Of a stretch of 64,000 bases of DNA, positions 27,550 to 39,912 are shown piece after piece. Position 1 is the stretch's first letter; every line of letters begins with the position of its first letter. Source of the DNA: Timema cristinae (Eukaryota > Arthropoda > Insecta > Phasmatodea > Timematidae); the NCBI GenBank assembly GCA_039000515.1, contig JBCFYV010000255.1, positions 1-64,000 of the forward strand. The letters run 5' to 3'. A model generated the notes under the pieces. The model had not been told where the DNA came from, did no database searches, and worked only from the letters and a program-made list of their open reading frames with translations. Both the position numbers and the translations under genes were made by a program.

Positions 27550-29134
27550 ATGGGGGGTTACGGGTCGCAAATACTAATATGAAATTAATTTATGTAACGG
27601 AAACCCCACACATAATTCCCGGGGTGCGTTGGTAAAAATGTGTATTCAAGACTCCCAAAAACAATATAAATAAATACTTTACAAGGTGATAGAATATTGA
27701 AATTTTGCAGACAACAAATGGGACCACTCCAAATAATTATAAAAGTATAACAGTTTTGTTTAATAAGTGCGACCCTGGACATAGGAAGGGATATAAACAG
27801 AATAAAAACCTTTTATGTGTGCTAGAATACTTAAATTTGATATCCTTTAGGAAAACAACCCCAAAAACCAAATAAGTCTTAAAAATGGAAATTTCTAAAT
27901 GATATTAGAAAAATAGCTGAAATATTTACAAAACTAATAGAAACAACTAATTCCCAAAGGTGGCAAAAATTAAATTATAAGTAAATTTAAAAGGGACATG
28001 TCAAATTACTATAAGTCTTCTTTTTTAAATTTTAAATGGACCCCCAGTAGCGTGGAGAGGGGAGGGGTAATGAGGGGTTATAAAAAAAAAAAAACTTTTA
28101 GCTGTGATAGAATTTTTAAAATTTGGCAATAGGTAGAGTGAACTTTTCAAAATAACCAAATAAATCTTAATATTTGAAATTTTTATAAGTGGAATTGAAG
28201 AGTGGTGGGGGAAGGGAGCGGGCTCAACATTTACAAAAACAAAAATTCAACTACATTCTGTGTGGTAAAAAAACTTAAACTCTTAATTATAGGGACCCAC
28301 TCTAAGTAAAACAAAAAAATATAAATTTTAAACTTTAGCTATGGAAATGGGGGGGGGGAAAAGCTATACAAAAAGCTTTTGAGATGAGGTTAGAAAAAAA
28401 AATTTGAAACAGAGAAAAAACTCCAGATTTCTAAAGAATATTATAATTTAATATTTTTCAAAGGGTTTTGGAAAAAGTGGGTTAACTTCTAATACTTATA
28501 AAATTATTAGAAACAACCTCTTCTCAGTTGGAAAAAAATAAAATTCTCCACATAGGCAAAAAAACCCCCAAATAACTATAAGAGTCCAAAATTTTTAAAG
28601 TTTAAATAGGAGTCCAAAAAAAGGGGGGAGTTTATGAAAGATTAAGTAGGGTAAAAGTCTAAATTTTGCATCGGAAAGGTATGGTTTCAGATAAACCAAA
28701 AAAGTCTTAAAGGATAAACTACTTTTTATGTGTTTATAAAATTTGGAATTTCCAAGCAAGATAGGACTACCCAAATTAACATAAAGTCTGAACATTTTAA
28801 ATTTCAAAATGAGACTACAGAAAATAGGGATGGAGGGCTTTGGGGATGGGTATACTATAGGAGAAGAAAATCAAATTTGTAGGGATGTGAAGGATAACTT
28901 CAAATAACCACAAATACATTTTAAATATTAGTTATTTCTAAGGGGGCTGGTGATTAGAGGGTTCTCAAATTTTTTAAAAAAAAAAAGACTAAACACTTCT
29001 CCAAGTGTTAGATGATTGACTAAGTCGGTGGGCTTAAAGACCAACCAAACAGTACCAAGGGCGGATTATTCATTTCAAAATGAAGGCTTGGAAAAAAGGA
29101 GTGAAGGGTCCCCTCAAAATTTACAAAAAACTTA
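27550..29134. repeat. Diverged tandem repeat, period about 125-150 bp (left flank of Polinton)
   Basis: The phrase ccaaataagtcttaaaa...gaaatttcta recurs in altered form near 27,728, 27,865, 28,000, 28,155, 28,568, 28,694, 28,780 and 28,905. It is accompanied by tgtgatagaatatttaaatttg-like text between copies. The same unit continues at 47,160-47,470 to the right of the Polinton. Copies are old or poorly sequenced, with insertions of G/A runs. No coding function. Confidence 0.65.
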
Positions 29135-29440
29135 AGTAGGGAGGAACTTCATGTTTCAGGGCACGGAAAATGTAGGATGAGTTTTTCTTTTGGGCTATAG
29201 CTGCATAGGATTTTTAGGACATAGGCAGGGTGAGGGTGGGGGGGGGGTAAAGGGGTTTGTGAGGCAATGAGGGAGGGTGACCTGAGTCACCAGAGGAGAC
29301 GGTTGGGGGCGGGATGGTTGTAGATTTTCAGAATATAGGACACAAGGGGAAGGTTCCACCTCACCCCTTTCCTCCCTCGCCGTTGGGCTCGGTGTTCCAT
29401 GTTCCCCCCCCCCGCCGGATTCGCGGTGCGTAGAGGTGGG
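29135..29440 (+). repeat. Polinton left terminal inverted repeat
   Basis: It matches the reverse complement of 46,424-46,749 over its whole length. Shared segments include cttcatgtttcagggcacgg, aggacataggcagggtgagg, gagtcaccagaggagacgg, and the innermost gcgtagaggtggg. Differences are mainly small indels. The sequence is purine-rich, with G runs. Confidence 0.95.
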
Positions 29441-29943
29441 AGGGGTGGCATTAGAGAAAGGCTTGTATTATTGGTCAATAAAGAATCTTGTTATAGGGAC
29501 GTTAAGATTCCCATGAAACAAAAAGGGTTAACCTTTAATCCTAGGGTTATGATTCAGGCTTCTCAAACCCGAGTTAGAAAAAGGTCCTTCTTCCGGGGTG
29601 ACAAGTGAAGAATGGTTTCCTGCACTCAGTCCCCTCTTGTTTTTTTCCCTATCGGTGGGTGACAAATGAAAAATGTTTTCCTGCGAATTAGTCGTCGGCC
29701 TGCTCCCCCTAACCGTGAGAGCGCTTTAAACTCGGAAGTTAACATCTTTTTTTGCTTTTGAACGTCTCAGAAGTTAACATCTGTGTCTCCAGATTCATTT
29801 TGAAAGGAAATGGTCTGTGAAATTTTACAAGAGGGGGAAATTTAGTAAATGGCTCGAAAATTCTCGCGCAGTAAAGAGGGGGCTAATGAGTTCAAACCCT
29901 TTTTTCGCGACGCCTCCTGAAGAGGGGATAGTTTACTTTATAT
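29441..29943 (+). promoter_or_regulatory. Polinton left subterminal region, putative promoter
   Basis: Non-coding. Two direct-repeat pairs are visible: ggtgacaagtgaagaatgg (29,597) with ggtgacaaatgaaaaatg (29,658), and gaagttaacatct at 29,737 and 29,771. A TATA-like tttatatatg at 29,937 directly precedes the first small ORF. Regulatory use is inferred from position. Confidence 0.4.
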
Positions 29944-30009
29944 ATGAGTTACCCCTTTAAGTTGAATCTATTAGCTTTTAAACTTTATATTCAAACAACA
30001 TCATCAAGA

Positions 30010-30359
30010 ATGTCTAGTGAATACCAGCACGCTTTGTCAGCAATCGTTCGAGGGGATAGTGTCAAGGAAGCTGACAGATTTAGAGATAGGGCAGGTTATT
30101 ATATCACTAATATAAAAGGTGTGACGACTAGATACGGGCGCGAGTTTCTCACTTGTTGGAGAACAAATATAACGTATGGTTACCGGCTCGTTTTCTCTAC
30201 TTACCGACCCCCCAGCTGAAGGAGCTCTCCAAAGCCGACTTACTATATTACCGGGGCATTTTCCAAAAACAGCAAGACGGCACAATAAACTTCGAAGTAT
30301 GTTTATTACAACCATTTTTTAGGACTAAAAAATCAATCAAATATGTTTTTTTCAGTTAG
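30010..30359 (+). pseudogene. Small left-end Polinton ORF, function unknown
   Basis: A small protein of about 100 residues read in two plus frames. The first frame starts MSSEYQHALSAIV at 30,010 (an earlier in-frame ATG lies at 29,944). A frame change near 30,150 moves to a second frame with KYNVWLPARFLYLPTPQ and LLYYRGIFQKQQDG. Charged and aromatic residues alternate with no signal peptide or membrane segment. Its place just inside the TIR, upstream of polB and on the same strand, suggests an early accessory gene of the element, perhaps acting with replication. I do not recognise a family with certainty. The 3' end runs into the tandem array, so the last residues may be repeat-derived. Confidence 0.55.
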
Positions 30360-31195
30360 ATGTACAAGTAGGTTTTTTCAACTCCCCTCAAACGCAAATG
30401 CGGCTCACTCCTTTAATTCAAATTTTTCTAATCTCAGTTAGGTTTAAACAAAGTATGGGTTTTTTCACTCTCCTCTACCAAATGCGGGCCACTCCTTTTT
30501 AATTCAAATTTTTAATCTCTTGGATGTACAGAGTAGGGTTTTTTCAACTCTCTCTCTACCAAATGCGGGCTCACCCCTTTTTAATTCATAATTTTCTAAT
30601 CTCAGTTAGGATTAAAGAGTAGGTTTTTTCAACTCCCCCTCAACCAAATGCGGGCTCACTCCTTTAATTCATAATTTTCTAATCTCAGTTAGGATGTACA
30701 GAGTATGGGTTTTTTTTTCAACCCCCTCTACGCAAATGGGGGCTCACTCCTTTTAAATTCATAATTTTCTAATCTCAGTTAGGATGAACGAGTATGGGTT
30801 TTTCAACTCTCCTCTACAAAAAAGGGCGGGCTTACTCCTTTTAATTCATAATTTTCTAATCTCATTAGGATGTCAATATGGTTTTTCAACTCTCCCTCTA
30901 CGCAAATGCGGCTCCCCCTTTAATTCATAATTTTCTAATCTCATTTTAGGATGTACAGAGTATGGTTTTTTCAACTCCCCCTAGCAAATGCAGACTCACC
31001 CTTTTAATTCAAAATTTTTCTAATCTCAGTTGGGATGTACAGAGATAGGTTTTTTCAACTCTCCCTGTGGGTCCCACCCAATTTTAATTCATAATTAGTA
31101 CGTAGAAAAATTTTTTCTAATCTCTTAGGATGTACAGAAAGACTCCTTTTAATTCATAATTAGTACTTAATAATTTTCTAATTCATTTAGGATGT
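30355..31195. repeat. Intra-Polinton tandem array I, unit about 83-90 bp
   Basis: About nine copies of a unit built from ctcagttaggatgtacagag, tatgggttttttcaactc, acgcaaatgcgggctcactc and ttaattcataattttctaat. Copies vary by homopolymer length and small deletions. It lies between the small left ORF and array II. No continuous reading frame crosses it. Confidence 0.92.
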
Positions 31196-32195
31196 ACAAA
31201 AGACTTGAGCAATATATTTTTGAAAAGATCAACAAACTTTCATTATGTCAATTGTACCGCAACATGACAACAAAGCTTGCTATCGTTCAATTGTAGGTTA
31301 TCAACATAATATATTTTGAAAAAACAAAAACGCTTGCCATCGATCAAGTAGGTACAACAGAATATATTTTTGAAGATCAACAAAGCTTCCAACGGTAAAT
31401 TGATTGTCAACATAAATGTATTTTGAAAGATCAACAAAGCTTGTGATCATTTAATTGTTTTATCAACGTGAATGTATTTTGAAAGATCAACAAAGTTTAA
31501 ACCATTGTGTCAATTGTAGGTTATCAACATAAAATATATTTTGAGGACCCACAACCTTGCGATCTGTCAAAAAAATATTTTTTGAAATATAAACAAAGCT
31601 TCCCATCGTGTCAATTGTAGGTTATCAACTTGAAATATTTTTGAAAGATCGACAAAGCTTCCCCATCGTATCAATTGTAGGTTGTCAACAGATCAACAAA
31701 GCTTGCCATTGTGTAAATTGTAGGTTGTCAACATGAAGTATTTTGAAAGATCAACAAAGCTTCCCATCGTGTCAATTGTGGGTTATCAACATAAATTATT
31801 TTTTGAAAGATCAACCCAAAGCTTGCCATCGTGTCAATTGTATTATCAACAGATCAACAAAGCTTGTATCGTGTCAATTGTAGGTTGTCAACATAAAAAA
31901 ATTTTTGAAAGATCAACAAAGCTGCCATCGGCAATTGTAGGTTATCAACATGAAGTATTTTGAAAGATCAACAAAGCTTACCATCGTGTCAATTGTAGTT
32001 ATCAACGTGAATATATTTTGAAAGATAAACCAAAGCTTGCCATCGTGTCAATTGTAAGTTATCAACATGAATATATTTTTGAAAGATCAACAAAGCTTGC
32101 CACGTGTCAATGTAGGTTTGTCAACGTGAATAAATTTTGAAAGACGGTAACGCTTGCACTTGTCAATTGTAGGTTGTCAACATAAATCAACAAAG
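31196..32195. repeat. Intra-Polinton tandem array II, unit about 57-60 bp
   Basis: About 17 copies of tgaaagatcaacaaagcttg, ccatcgtgtcaattgtagg and ttatcaacatgaatatattt. Some copies lack the middle or are merged. An apparent open frame at 31,733-31,963 is only the repeat translated. The array ends shortly before the start of the polymerase gene. Confidence 0.92.
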
Positions 32196-32456
32196 CTTCA
32201 TGAACACTAACTAGATGTCCCTGTTTTTTTATAGCTGTCCAGAGCCGCTCAAAAGAGATCATAGAGCAAGTTGACCCAAATGAAAAGATAAACGGGGGGA
32301 GAGTAGGCCTTTTTAAGCATGTGCACCCAAACCTGACAGAACCACCCCACAAAACGAGTGCGTTTTGTCACCTCCTATCATTGTATCTCGTCAAACTAAT
32401 GGAATAGGGTGTTACTCTCGCGGATCTAGACGCTAAGAACAACTTTTAATTAGAAC

Positions 32457-35400
32457 TTGAAACATGACGTTGCACTTCGTGAAGGGGAAATTGTATATTG
32501 CTACATTGAACATATACCCGTTCAATTAAGACCTCGGCGTACTGATATCGGACCATACAAAATAGACACACGCCAAAGACTTTTGACCTTATCACGAAAC
32601 TTAAATACAGGTTTACTCAGTTTAAAAAGGGTTTATACCTGGACCGCTAGGACTATCTATAAACTTTTGAACAATCAAAAACGCCCGACTAAAAGACATT
32701 TCCAATCAGTAACGATTAACCCTATAAGGATCCCGTTCAGTTCTCTGCGTGCGAATATTTATGTAAAGACTGTAGAAAAAGAATCAAACGCGAACGGCCC
32801 AAAAAGGTAAATTGTAGCTTCATTTGCGATTTAAGCATCCTACTGAGGTAGAATTGAAAAGGGTTATTTCAATTCTTCTCTATACAATATATTTATAACC
32901 CAATAAACTTGGAGAGTATACAGAATAACGTGGTCCTTCCCACCCCTTGCTCAGTTGAGGGTTTTTTTCTAGAGACTCAGGGTGGATATACAACGGCACG
33001 TTTGGAAATGAGAGTAAATTTCTCGAAAAACTCGGCTTTCTCGATCGGCGCCCACGTTCAAAACCCTGAAACTAAGCCAGAAATAAGCGCTGATAAATGT
33101 TCAAAACTGAAGAAGGCTTTGCTCCCCGTATCCGTATGGGCGTGCCTCTTTTAGCCGACGGAAAGCTCAGCGTTTATCTTCTTATCCTAATTTTTCGTGA
33201 CGTTTTTGAATTAGATGGATCCCCTTCCGTTCGAAAAGAGATATATTGAACGCTTCGAAAGGCTAACGATTTCTTTAATGTTACACTGCAAAAAACAAGG
33301 TAGTGATTCTTATGTGTCACTGCAGACAACTCTAAAAAGTTAGTGATCTTCCCGTGCATGTCAGTGCAAAGAGCATGTTCATTATTTATGAAAAAAGTAC
33401 ATGGACGAAAAATTTTCATTTCAGCGCAATCAAAAATCTGTCACGGTTAATAAACCCTCAACTGGCGCCCTTGTCTGACACAAGACATAGTTATTTTGTG
33501 ACCGTTGTTTGAGCTCTTTTCTGACTGAAAATAAACTTGTAAAACAAAAGAAACGTGAAAAAAATTTGGAGCGGTAAGGAGTACACCCCTCAAGGGGAAA
33601 ATAAATTCCTGGCGTTCTCACAGAAATAAACAACAGAGAAAAAACAAATTTATCGTTACGCGACTTGGAGATTTTACTCGTGCCTATAGAAACGTGTGAT
33701 CCTGAAAACAAATTTTCTATCCCGAGAATGTGCAAGCATGTACGTATTCATAGGCAGTACACAAAATTTTTTTTGATGAAATCTTCGGAGTACCGATACT
33801 TCAGGGGAAAAAAGATTGTACAGATCAATTTTTTGAAGCTCCGTAGATACGGCAAAGCGCGTACTAATTATTATAGTACTGTAGTTCCAATGACGCCGCT
33901 AACACCTGCTAAAAGAGATGCCCACAATAGGGCCCACTCATTGTCAATTTGTGAAAAACCCTACGCGAATGATGATATCCGCGTTATGGATCATTGTCCT
34001 TGACGGGACTTATTCTGGTAGCAGCCACGCAGGGTGTAATATTAAATTACAAAACCCTAGTCATCGAGCGTGGTTATCCATAACGCGCGTTGATACGATA
34101 ATTTTTTCCTTCTCGAATCACTTGTTGAACGTAAAAAAACTGATCCTTTTCCAGGGAGAGCGTTCTTGTCAATCCAGGGAAAGTTAAGGTTATTGGCAGA
34201 CAAGGAAGATTCAAAGTAATCAAAGTAAATTGGGCACGGTTTCGAGGGTTCGCAATTAAAATTAAATAGATAGTTTAGTTTCTTCATTACCTCCCTAAGA
34301 AATGCGTATCTTACTCGAACCTGACAGCTTAAAATCACTCGTAAGTGCCTTCCGAATAACGTTTCAAACTAGTTGCTCGTAAAGGGTGTTCCCCTATACT
34401 AAAAAATCATTTGAGCGGCTGAACGAGACTCAGTTTCCGGGCGAAGATAAATTTTATAACGCGCTCACGGATAGTCATATCTCTCAGGAAACTATGATCA
34501 CCCTGTGAGGTTGGGGCTATTCGAATGTAAAATCTTTGGGATTACTCGAACCTCTACCTTCAACCGACGTAACACTACTAGCCGACTCTTTTTAGAACTT
34601 TCGTGATCTTTGTATGAAGACTATAGGCTCGATCCCGGGGTCTCTTACACCCCCCAGTCTAGGTACCAAGCTCTATTGAGAATAACCCAGGTACGGCTCG
34701 AATTAATAGATGACGTAAATATACATCATTATTGAGGTAGCTATTCGAGGAGGGATATGTTTCGTACTAATCTCATTCGTACTAATAAACGTTAATGAGT
34801 TCATTTTTACCGTTTTCCAAACCAAGTCTTACCTCGTTTATCTAGACGTGAATGGACTCTATTCATTTTGCATTTGGCCATTATCCTATGGAGGGTTCAG
34901 ATGGCTTGAAGATGTGAAATTGCCCCTTTGGACGTGCTAAACGTGGAGGACGATGCGGATACGGGTTATCTTGCAGGTAGATCTTGAATACCCCCAAGAT
35001 TACATGACGGGTCTTCTGACTTCCGTTCTGTCCTGAGAAAGGGATTTCACCCGTAGGGGGAAAAACGAAAAATTGTTAACGACTTTAACTGATAAACTAG
35101 GTACCATTCACTATCTCATCTAAATTATGTTTTGTGAATGGGTTGAAACTGACGAGAGTTTTTACCGTGTTCTCATTTCAAACAACTCCTGGATGGCCCC
35201 GTAATCAAGCTGAAAAGCGGAAATGAGGAGCAAAGCGAGCAATCAGTTTGAAAACATGTTTTCAAAAATTTAGAACAATGCAGCATTCGGCCGCCTTATA
35301 TCTAACAAAGAGGGCCTACCGTACGGTAAAAAAAAACTACCAGGGGGAAGGTAAATTTGGAGCGGTAACCCATAGCCATCCAAACTTAAAACCGTATGAT

Positions 35401-36070
35401 TTTATCAGAAAACCGGTCATCATTGAGATGGAACCGCGGAGATTTACTTTGTTTTGCCAATTTATCAGGTTCGCCATTTTGGAAACTCTAAATAGCCATG
35501 TACGGTCTACATTACCAGGACATGGTTTCCTGCCTTCCCTCCAGGACGTTAAAATTCAATATACAATACGACTCGCTTCCTACTATATGACTGTTGAGGA
35601 CGCCTACCAGCGACTTATCCCGTTAGCTAATGAACCTGGACACCCCATTAGGACAAGACAATGTTTCGGGGATGCCTGCAGTAAATAAGGATGCTCGGAA
35701 AACTAAAAGACGAAAACTCGAGGTCGGATCATCACTGAGTTCATAGGTTAGCTCTAAACCTATTCATTTGCATGCAAGGGAGGTGAACGCTCAAGACTAA
35801 AGGTTCAAGATAGCGCGTTAAAAAACCTCTCTTTTAGAGGACTATCGTAATTTTTTTGACTAATGAAACGGTAGTCATGAGAGAAGCTCTTTTAATAAGA
35901 CTGTAGTTAAAAACTTTACACGCAAAAATTTAAATCGGGTTGCACTATCCCTTCGAGACAAACGACACGTGTTACCTGATCAGCAGAACTCTACCCTTGG
36001 GGCCATTACCTATAAGCGAGCAACCAACTACTTCCTTCCAAAGCGTGATCGAAGCTGGACCATCATGTGC
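32457..36070 (+). pseudogene. polB: Polinton DNA polymerase B (protein-primed type), frame-broken
   Basis: Family B polymerase that would replicate the element. It is read in many short plus-frame pieces. Landmarks in order: a Cys/His segment with ICEKP and MDHC (33,945-34,000) followed in another frame by HAGCN (34,027), a zinc-binding region typical of these polymerases; FYNALTDSHISQET (34,452-34,493); LLRITQVRLELIDD (34,670-34,712) and IRGGI (34,744); polymerase motif A, YLDVNG, with its Asp at 34,845; a motif-B-like segment with NNAAFG near 35,273; GEGKFGAV (35,346); and a disrupted motif C area following KIQYT (35,551-35,580). A C-terminal piece, RHVLPDQ, is near 35,970. The extent of about 3.6 kb suits the usual 1,100-1,200 residues. 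The N-terminal frame 32,457-32,810 is assigned by position only. Many frame changes and stops are present; no intact enzyme is encoded as assembled. Confidence 0.85.
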
Positions 36071-36124
36071 GTATTCATGGGTGATCTACAACTTTCCATA
36101 CAAGTAACGGCATTTACTAACCCT

Positions 36125-36800
36125 ATGTCAATGTTAGGCCTTTTTTTTTTTTTTTTAAAAGACTTGAAAAAAATAAACTAATTTAGTGCATATCTTTTTA
36201 AAAAAAGGTTTTCATATGTTATCACTAAAAAAAAATAATAGTGTTTTTTTAAAAAAGACTTAAAAAATATGCTAATTTGTATGTATCTGTTTAAAAAGTT
36301 TTTGATTAATGCACTAAAAAAAATGTTGTGCTTTTAAAAAAGACTTGAGAAAAAAATATGCTAATTTAGTATGATCTGTTTTAAATAGAGTTTTCAGTGT
36401 CGTATGTTGATTAATGTCCTAGAAAAAGACTTGAAAAAAAGCGGGGCGTATTTTTTGATTAAGTCACTAAAAACAAATTTAATGCTTTAAAAAAGACTTG
36501 AGAAAAAATTCATGTTCTGTAATTGACTGAAAAAAAATATACTAATTTATGCATATCTGTTAAAAAAATGTTTATCATTAATTCATTAAATAAGTTTTCG
36601 TGTTTGATGTTTGATTAAACAAAAGTGAATAATTAAATGCACTATACCTTTTATCATTAGAAAAAATGTTAGTGCTTTAAAAAAGACTTGAGAAAAAATA
36701 TTCATGTTCTTAATTTGGGACGGAAGAAAAAAATACTAATTTAGTTTGTATCTTTTTAAAAAAAATGTTTATCATTAATTCATTAAAAATAGTTTTCTGG
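36125..36800. repeat. Intra-Polinton tandem array III, AT-rich, unit roughly 90-150 bp
   Basis: Repeats of aaaaaagacttgagaaaaaa, tatgctaatttagtatgtat and ctgttaaaaaaatgttt, with gattaatgcactaaaaaaaatgt variants. Four to six uneven copies are present. The array lies downstream of polB and opens the convergent interval between the polymerase (+) and the capsid block (-). Confidence 0.85.
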
Positions 36801-36834
36801 TATTGAGTGTGTGTACGTGTATTTTTTTACCTGC

Positions 36835-37800
36835 CCTCTCCAGATTACAACTCGGACCTCTCAGAGAACATAAGGTGACAGTTGGGAAAACCCTGGGCCT
36901 CTCAAGACCATCGGGCACAAAAAAACGGGGAGCCATTACTCAGGTTCAACCTCGACCCTTGAGTAACAGTTGTACGTGGGGTTTTAGAACCTGGGCCTCT
37001 CAAACCATCTGGTACAGTCGGTTAAAACCCCCGGACCTCTTAGAGTACTTTGCTACAAAATACGGGCTACCATTACAGTCGGGTTAAAAACCTGGACCTC
37101 TCAGATACAGTCTGGTACAATAACCAGCCACGTCGGGGTTACAACCCGGACCTCTCAAAACAGTCCGGACAATAACCCGGGCCTCCAGGTACATCTGTAC
37201 AATAACCTGGACCTCTCAGAGAACAGCGGGTACAATAACAATCAGATTAGAAGCGGGCCCCAGAGTACAGTCTGGTACAATAACCTGGACCCTCAGAGAA
37301 CGGTCTGGTAAAAATAACTGACCTCCAGAGTCCGGACAAAAAACAGGCCTCCCAGAGTACGGACAATAACCTGGACCTCTCAGAGAACAGTCTGGAAACA
37401 ATAACCTGGACCTCCAGAGTACAGTCTGGTACAATAACCCGGGCCTCCCAAAGTACAATCTGGTACAATAACCCGCCTCCAGAGTACATCTGGTACAATA
37501 ACCTGGCCTCTCAGAGAAAAACTGGTACAAACCTCAGGATTAGAACTGAGCCCCCAGAGTACATCTGGTACAATAAAGACCCCCCAGGAATTGGACAATA
37601 ACCTGGCCCTCGAGAAGGTCGGTAAAAACCTGCCCCCCGATACCGGTACAAAAACCCGGACCTCTCAGAGAAGGCCAGGGTTAGAAGTGAACCCCTCAGA
37701 TACATTTGCTACAAAACATAAGGTAACAGTCGAGATTACAACCTGGGCCTCTCACGAACAGTCTGGTACACTAACATCGGGATTAGAACCCAGGGCCCTT
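36835..37800. repeat. Intra-Polinton tandem array IV, unit about 35-40 bp
   Basis: Some 25 copies of acctggacctctcagag, tacagtctggtacaataac, with rarer tcgggattagaac or tcggggttacaaccc inserts that lengthen some units. Minus-strand frames through it give repeating Gly-Tyr-Cys-Thr-Arg peptides, but frame switching at each copy argues against a protein. It sits in the convergent space between polB and the capsid gene. Confidence 0.93.
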
Positions 37801-38559
37801 GGAAAACTTTTTTACCAAAGTAAGAGAGCATTCATATTCACATCATGCACCAATGAGGTAAAATAACCTTTTTAGCCTATTTAAATGGGAACACCTAAAT
37901 AATAAATCATGGGTTTCACTTGCTTCCTACTCATCCTTACCCTGTAAAGAAAAACAAAAAATGTAATCGTTAATTCTCTTTATTTAAAAAAAAGCTCGTT
38001 ACATTTCTAAGAAAGGAAAAAATCGTTAAAAAAAGTCGCCTTATAAGTAATAACGCTAAAAAGTTTAATACATTGCAAGTAACTTGAAAAAGTTTTTTTA
38101 AAAAACGTTCACTCAACCCGTCTTGCAGCTTCTTTATCGCAGGCTCCTCGTTCGTTTCCCAGTAGATTACTCTTTTCCACGTGAACGTTTAGAACGTCAA
38201 TAGTTTTCTTCCTCCTTTGACCGGTCAACCCGTCTTGACCGCAGAAGCATGATAACTTATTGAAATCAATCACTCTTTATACTCGTTTATCAAAACTATA
38301 AAATGAAGCAAAGCTGGAAAAAAACCGAACTCGTGTCGTTCCGCATCGCACTCTTGGTCAGATCGCAAAAGTTTTTCCGATCAAACTTAATATTCTTAAA
38401 CCATTCGCTGAGCACTCAGACTTTTTTAAGCTTTGTACTTGTCGCTATCAGCGTTGTTGATACTCTGTAGCTGACTCAACTCCTCAGTTACTTTAATATA
38501 GATTGATGTGTACTGAACTTTCCACCTCCCCTCCTCCAATTTGTGCAATGTTGTCTCAT
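37801..38559. other. Convergent 3' interval of Polinton, little coding support
   Basis: It lies between array IV and the end of the capsid gene. A possible 40-45 codon minus frame ends at 38,426 and contains KLEEGRWKVQY and KVTEELSQLQS. It could be a small element gene, but no family is recognised. The rest is AT-rich with no motif. Poly-A/T stretches near 38,000-38,100 could serve 3' processing of either gene block. Confidence 0.4.
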
Positions 38560-39800
38560 TTATGATGTCATTTTGCTAACGTCACTGCTTGAAGGGTTAT
38601 AACGGACAACTCTATCGTGTATGAATAGACAAAACGCCTTGGTATTTACTGGGATATTTCCTCCGTCTCGAACGTTATGCGACACGTCACCATACCGTCC
38701 TTGAGAGTATCTTCCTGTCGGCGGCATCGAACACGACAATGGGCGCATGAACTTGAAATGGGAAGGATCGAGTAAAGATAAAGAGGTGCTCGTTCCGTAG
38801 TACAAGTCTGGAAATTAGCATAGTCTTCGTATAATTTCGAGAAGGAATCTTGTCTAAAGTTCAAGTTCATATCCTCATAAGGGTACATGTTAGAATTTAG
38901 ATAGAGTTTAGCATACGTAAATTACAATGTCAAAAATACTTCTATCTGCTGCCGTCGTATTGTTCCGTCCAGTCTGAAGCGCGAAAACAACGTAACGAGG
39001 TTTTTCCAGCAAAGTTGACGTTTTCACGGTCCAATCATGCTGATTAGAGGTGGTACGTTAGGGTACTCGTACAATTCCCAAGTACGGAAAGGTAGCTCGA
39101 TGATCCCCCGCTCTGATGAAATTAAGCAGGTTGAGACGATTGATATCATCATCTTTATATGCGGTACAAGCCAAGATATTTTACTTAACTCGATCCTAGA
39201 GGGCGTCTCTGCAGCAGAGGGGGGCGCTTTGTAAAGCTTGTTGTCACCCGTCGAACGAACTACACCACTCTTGTTTCGCATGATCATATCGAGAATAATC
39301 TTCAACGAATCCTAGATGAGACGTAAGGATGCATACGTCAAAGATGCCTGTGTCAGCGTGTACGTGAACTCCTCAAACCTCCAACCGGCGTTTGAAAGAT
39401 GAGTCTTCCAACCATTCCTTATAGATAGATAGTTTTTAAGCTGAGTCGAAATACCTACATCTCTCGATTGATCAATCTCACGCCGTTGATCTCATAGGCG
39501 ATTCTTTGAGAATAGATGCAGTATTCCGTTATTAACAATCCTCGAAGTACTTCCAGGTTCTTCCTATTCAAAAGTAGTCGTCCTTTGATATGCACAGAGA
39601 GCGGTGCGGTAGTGTGCATAACCCTTCTTGTTGGATAGATATCCTAGGCTCGTTCCCGTTAGCTAATGGACCGGGAATATACGAGGCGTAGGAATGATAC
39701 TGGAAACTGCTCAAGGCCGTATCGAAAGCGGCAGACTCCCCAATGTTCAAATATCCGCGGTGTCATCCATTATTTTCGAACGAGTAACCTAGACCCTTAA
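38560..39800 (-). pseudogene. Polinton major capsid protein (double jelly-roll), frame-broken
   Basis: Main shell protein, related to adenovirus hexon-like double jelly-roll capsid proteins. On the minus strand a first readable frame begins near 39,750 with a Ser/Tyr/Pro-rich stretch (SFQYHSYASYIPGP). A second (39,305-39,024) contains SRIELSKISWLVPHIK and FRTWELYEYPNVPP, which I recognise as conserved in this capsid family. C-terminal frames include YEDYANFQTC and, at the very end (38,640-38,560), CLFIHDRVVRYNPSSSDV. About 410 residues can be accounted for, shorter than usual, so the N terminus may be lost or lie further upstream in other frames. It follows the penton gene by about 110 bases on the same strand, as expected for a late virion operon-like block. 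At least four frame changes are visible. Confidence 0.82.
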
Positions 39801-39912
39801 ATAGAGTTTATTGGCAGGTGTTAACGCTTTCACTGTCCTTCTCTCAATGTTTCGAGGAAGACTTCGTCCGTCTTGTTTTATCTAGTACAAGTACCATCTC
39901 CAGCGAGTCAAT

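Noticed and set aside
30037..30315. 92-codon minus-strand frame
   Set aside because: It is opposite the small left-end Polinton gene, whose plus-strand pieces look more protein-like and share the polB direction.
31733..31963. Repeat-peptide frame in array II
   Set aside because: The unit length varies between about 57 and 62 bases and the frame breaks at either end. It is likely chance openness in a tandem array.
37216..37705. Overlapping minus-strand frames with repeated GYCTR/LYSG peptides
   Set aside because: They follow array IV and occur in all three frames, as expected of a repeat, not of a protein.
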